A DNA stretch of 64,000 bases from Flavobacterium sp. MedPE-SWcel (GTDB lineage Bacteria; Bacteroidota; Bacteroidia; Flavobacteriales; Flavobacteriaceae): assembly GCA_001874325.1 (NCBI GenBank), contig MPCW01000007.1, positions 62,001 through 126,000 of the forward strand, read 5' to 3'. Under the pieces are notes generated by a model. The model was not told the DNA's origin, searched no databases, and saw nothing but the letters and a program-made list of their open reading frames with translations. The stretch's first letter is position 1, and each line of letters begins with the position of its first letter. The position numbers and the translations under genes were made by a program. This document shows positions 63,404 to 64,000 of this stretch, piece after piece.

Positions 63404-63436
63404 AAAAAAACCCAGATCTTTTTCAAGTCTGGGTTT
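63404..63436 (-). terminator. Terminator of the 63585-63404 RNA
   Basis: AAACCCAGA/TCTGGGTTTTTTT on the minus strand with an 11-base loop. Confidence 0.75.
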
Positions 63437-63585
63437 ATATATCTGTTAAAATAAATTGTTATCTAAAACTACTATTATTTACAAAACCCGACTTGAACAC
63501 AGGGACAATGCCCACTGCTGCTCTAAGTTTATATGTCGAATTTGTAAATAACATGATTTCTATCTTTTTGTTTTCTTGCTGATTG
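63404..63585 (-). ncRNA. Self-standing small RNA gene, possibly 6S-like
   Basis: A promoter (63591-63620) and a terminator (63404-63436) bracket about 180 bases with no ORF. Bases 63535-63548 pair with 63478-63492 (TTTACAAATTCGAC with GTCGGG-TTTTGTAAA; 14 bp, one bulge), enclosing 42 bases with a GGG/CCC hairpin. A long stem closing an internal loop recalls 6S RNA, for which a flavobacterial family exists, but I cannot confirm the identity. Confidence 0.55.
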
Positions 63586-63590
63586 CGATG

Positions 63591-63620
63591 CAAATGTAGT
63601 GTAATTTCTTAATAAACAAA
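63591..63620 (-). promoter_or_regulatory. Promoter of the small RNA gene
   Basis: TTTG (63617-63620), 18 bases, TACATTTG (63591-63598) on the minus strand, an exact Bacteroidota promoter. Confidence 0.7.
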
Positions 63621-63774
63621 GCTTGCCTTACAATTTATACTAAATCTAATTCTGGACACTTAATTCTTACATTATCGTGTGTTAACAGGGTTGTTATTTT
63701 TAAGTTAAAAAGAGATTCAAAAAAACGAACGCTTTGCATTATTTGTAATTTAGTACTACTTACTACCACAAACA

Positions 63775-64000
63775 ATGACTATTTTACTAGAAAAATATAA
63801 TGCCATAAGGCAGCATACCGAGAAAATATGTAGCCTACTAGAAACGGAAGATTATGTACCGCAACCTGCCACATTTGTGAGTCCACCTAAATGGCATTTA
63901 GCACATACATCTTGGTTTTTTGAAGAGTTTATACTTACAAAGCATTTACCTAACTATACTGTTTTTAGTGACGATTTTTGCTTTCTATTTAATAGTTATT
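63775..64000 (+). CDS. egtB: EgtB-like ergothioneine biosynthesis protein (3' end outside window)
   Basis: The first 75 residues are seen. They form the start of a DinB-type domain: RQHTEKICSLLETEDYVPQP, then SPPKWHLAHTSWFFEEFIL with the iron-binding His of EgtB-type sulfoxide synthases, and FSDDFCFLFNSY. The rest (FGE-sulfatase domain) lies beyond the window. Predicted to attach sulfur from Cys or gamma-glutamyl-Cys to hercynine. Confidence 0.8.
   Translation, partial: MTILLEKYNAIRQHTEKICSLLETEDYVPQPATFVSPPKWHLAHTSWFFEEFILTKHLPNYTVFSDDFCFLFNSY

Noticed and set aside
63478..63548. tRNA-like gene (acceptor-like stem and GTTCAAGTC)
   Set aside because: The ends pair well but the T-arm and anticodon arm do not form canonical stems, so it is listed as a generic small RNA.

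Overview
The window is chromosomal DNA of a low-GC member of the Bacteroidota, almost certainly Flavobacteriaceae. Evidence: type IX secretion C-terminal sorting signals and a PorZ-like gene, a complete MoxR/DUF58/Bat aerotolerance operon, promoters of the TTG-N18/20-TAnnTTTG type, and core genes without Shine-Dalgarno sites.

Region 1 (1-10300) is a genomic island. It has two tyrosine recombinases, a ParDE toxin-antitoxin pair, a pentapeptide-repeat membrane protein, and a leftward operon of small unknown proteins with an ArdC antirestriction protein and a methylase-like protein. Many genes here have strong Shine-Dalgarno sites, and one promoter is an exact sigma-70 consensus, so the donor was probably not a flavobacterium. 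Region 2 (10336-12500) is a retron-like defence locus: a retron-type reverse transcriptase, a small XRE regulator, a 78-residue protein with an amphipathic C-terminus, and a leader RNA with msr/msd-like folding behind a Bacteroidota promoter. A broken HEPN-like gene and tRNA-Asn close the accessory block.

Region 3 (12833-14167) is rseP. Region 4 (14349-23850) is a decayed prophage: a CI/LexA-like repressor, an early operon with OB-fold and replication-type proteins, a Panacea antitoxin beside a two-helix membrane protein, a truncated RES-domain protein, three cargo-like genes, and a ClpP-like head protease cut off after 53 codons.

Region 5 (23878-63124) is core chromosome: recO, porZ, gdhA, a trans-sulfuration enzyme, terC, gpsA, an iron alcohol dehydrogenase, nadD, gmk, yicC, a DMT transporter, pheS, cvpA, the moxR-bat operon, oxidoreductases, a secreted T9SS protein, a phosphatase, and rtcB with a PcfJ-like gene split by an in-frame stop. 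Two defence-type genes interrupt this run: an AbiC-like membrane protein between nadD and gmk, and an HEPN-like protein after yicC. Region 6 (63125-64000) holds a self-standing small RNA gene, a structured leader with a terminator, and the start of an egtB-like gene.
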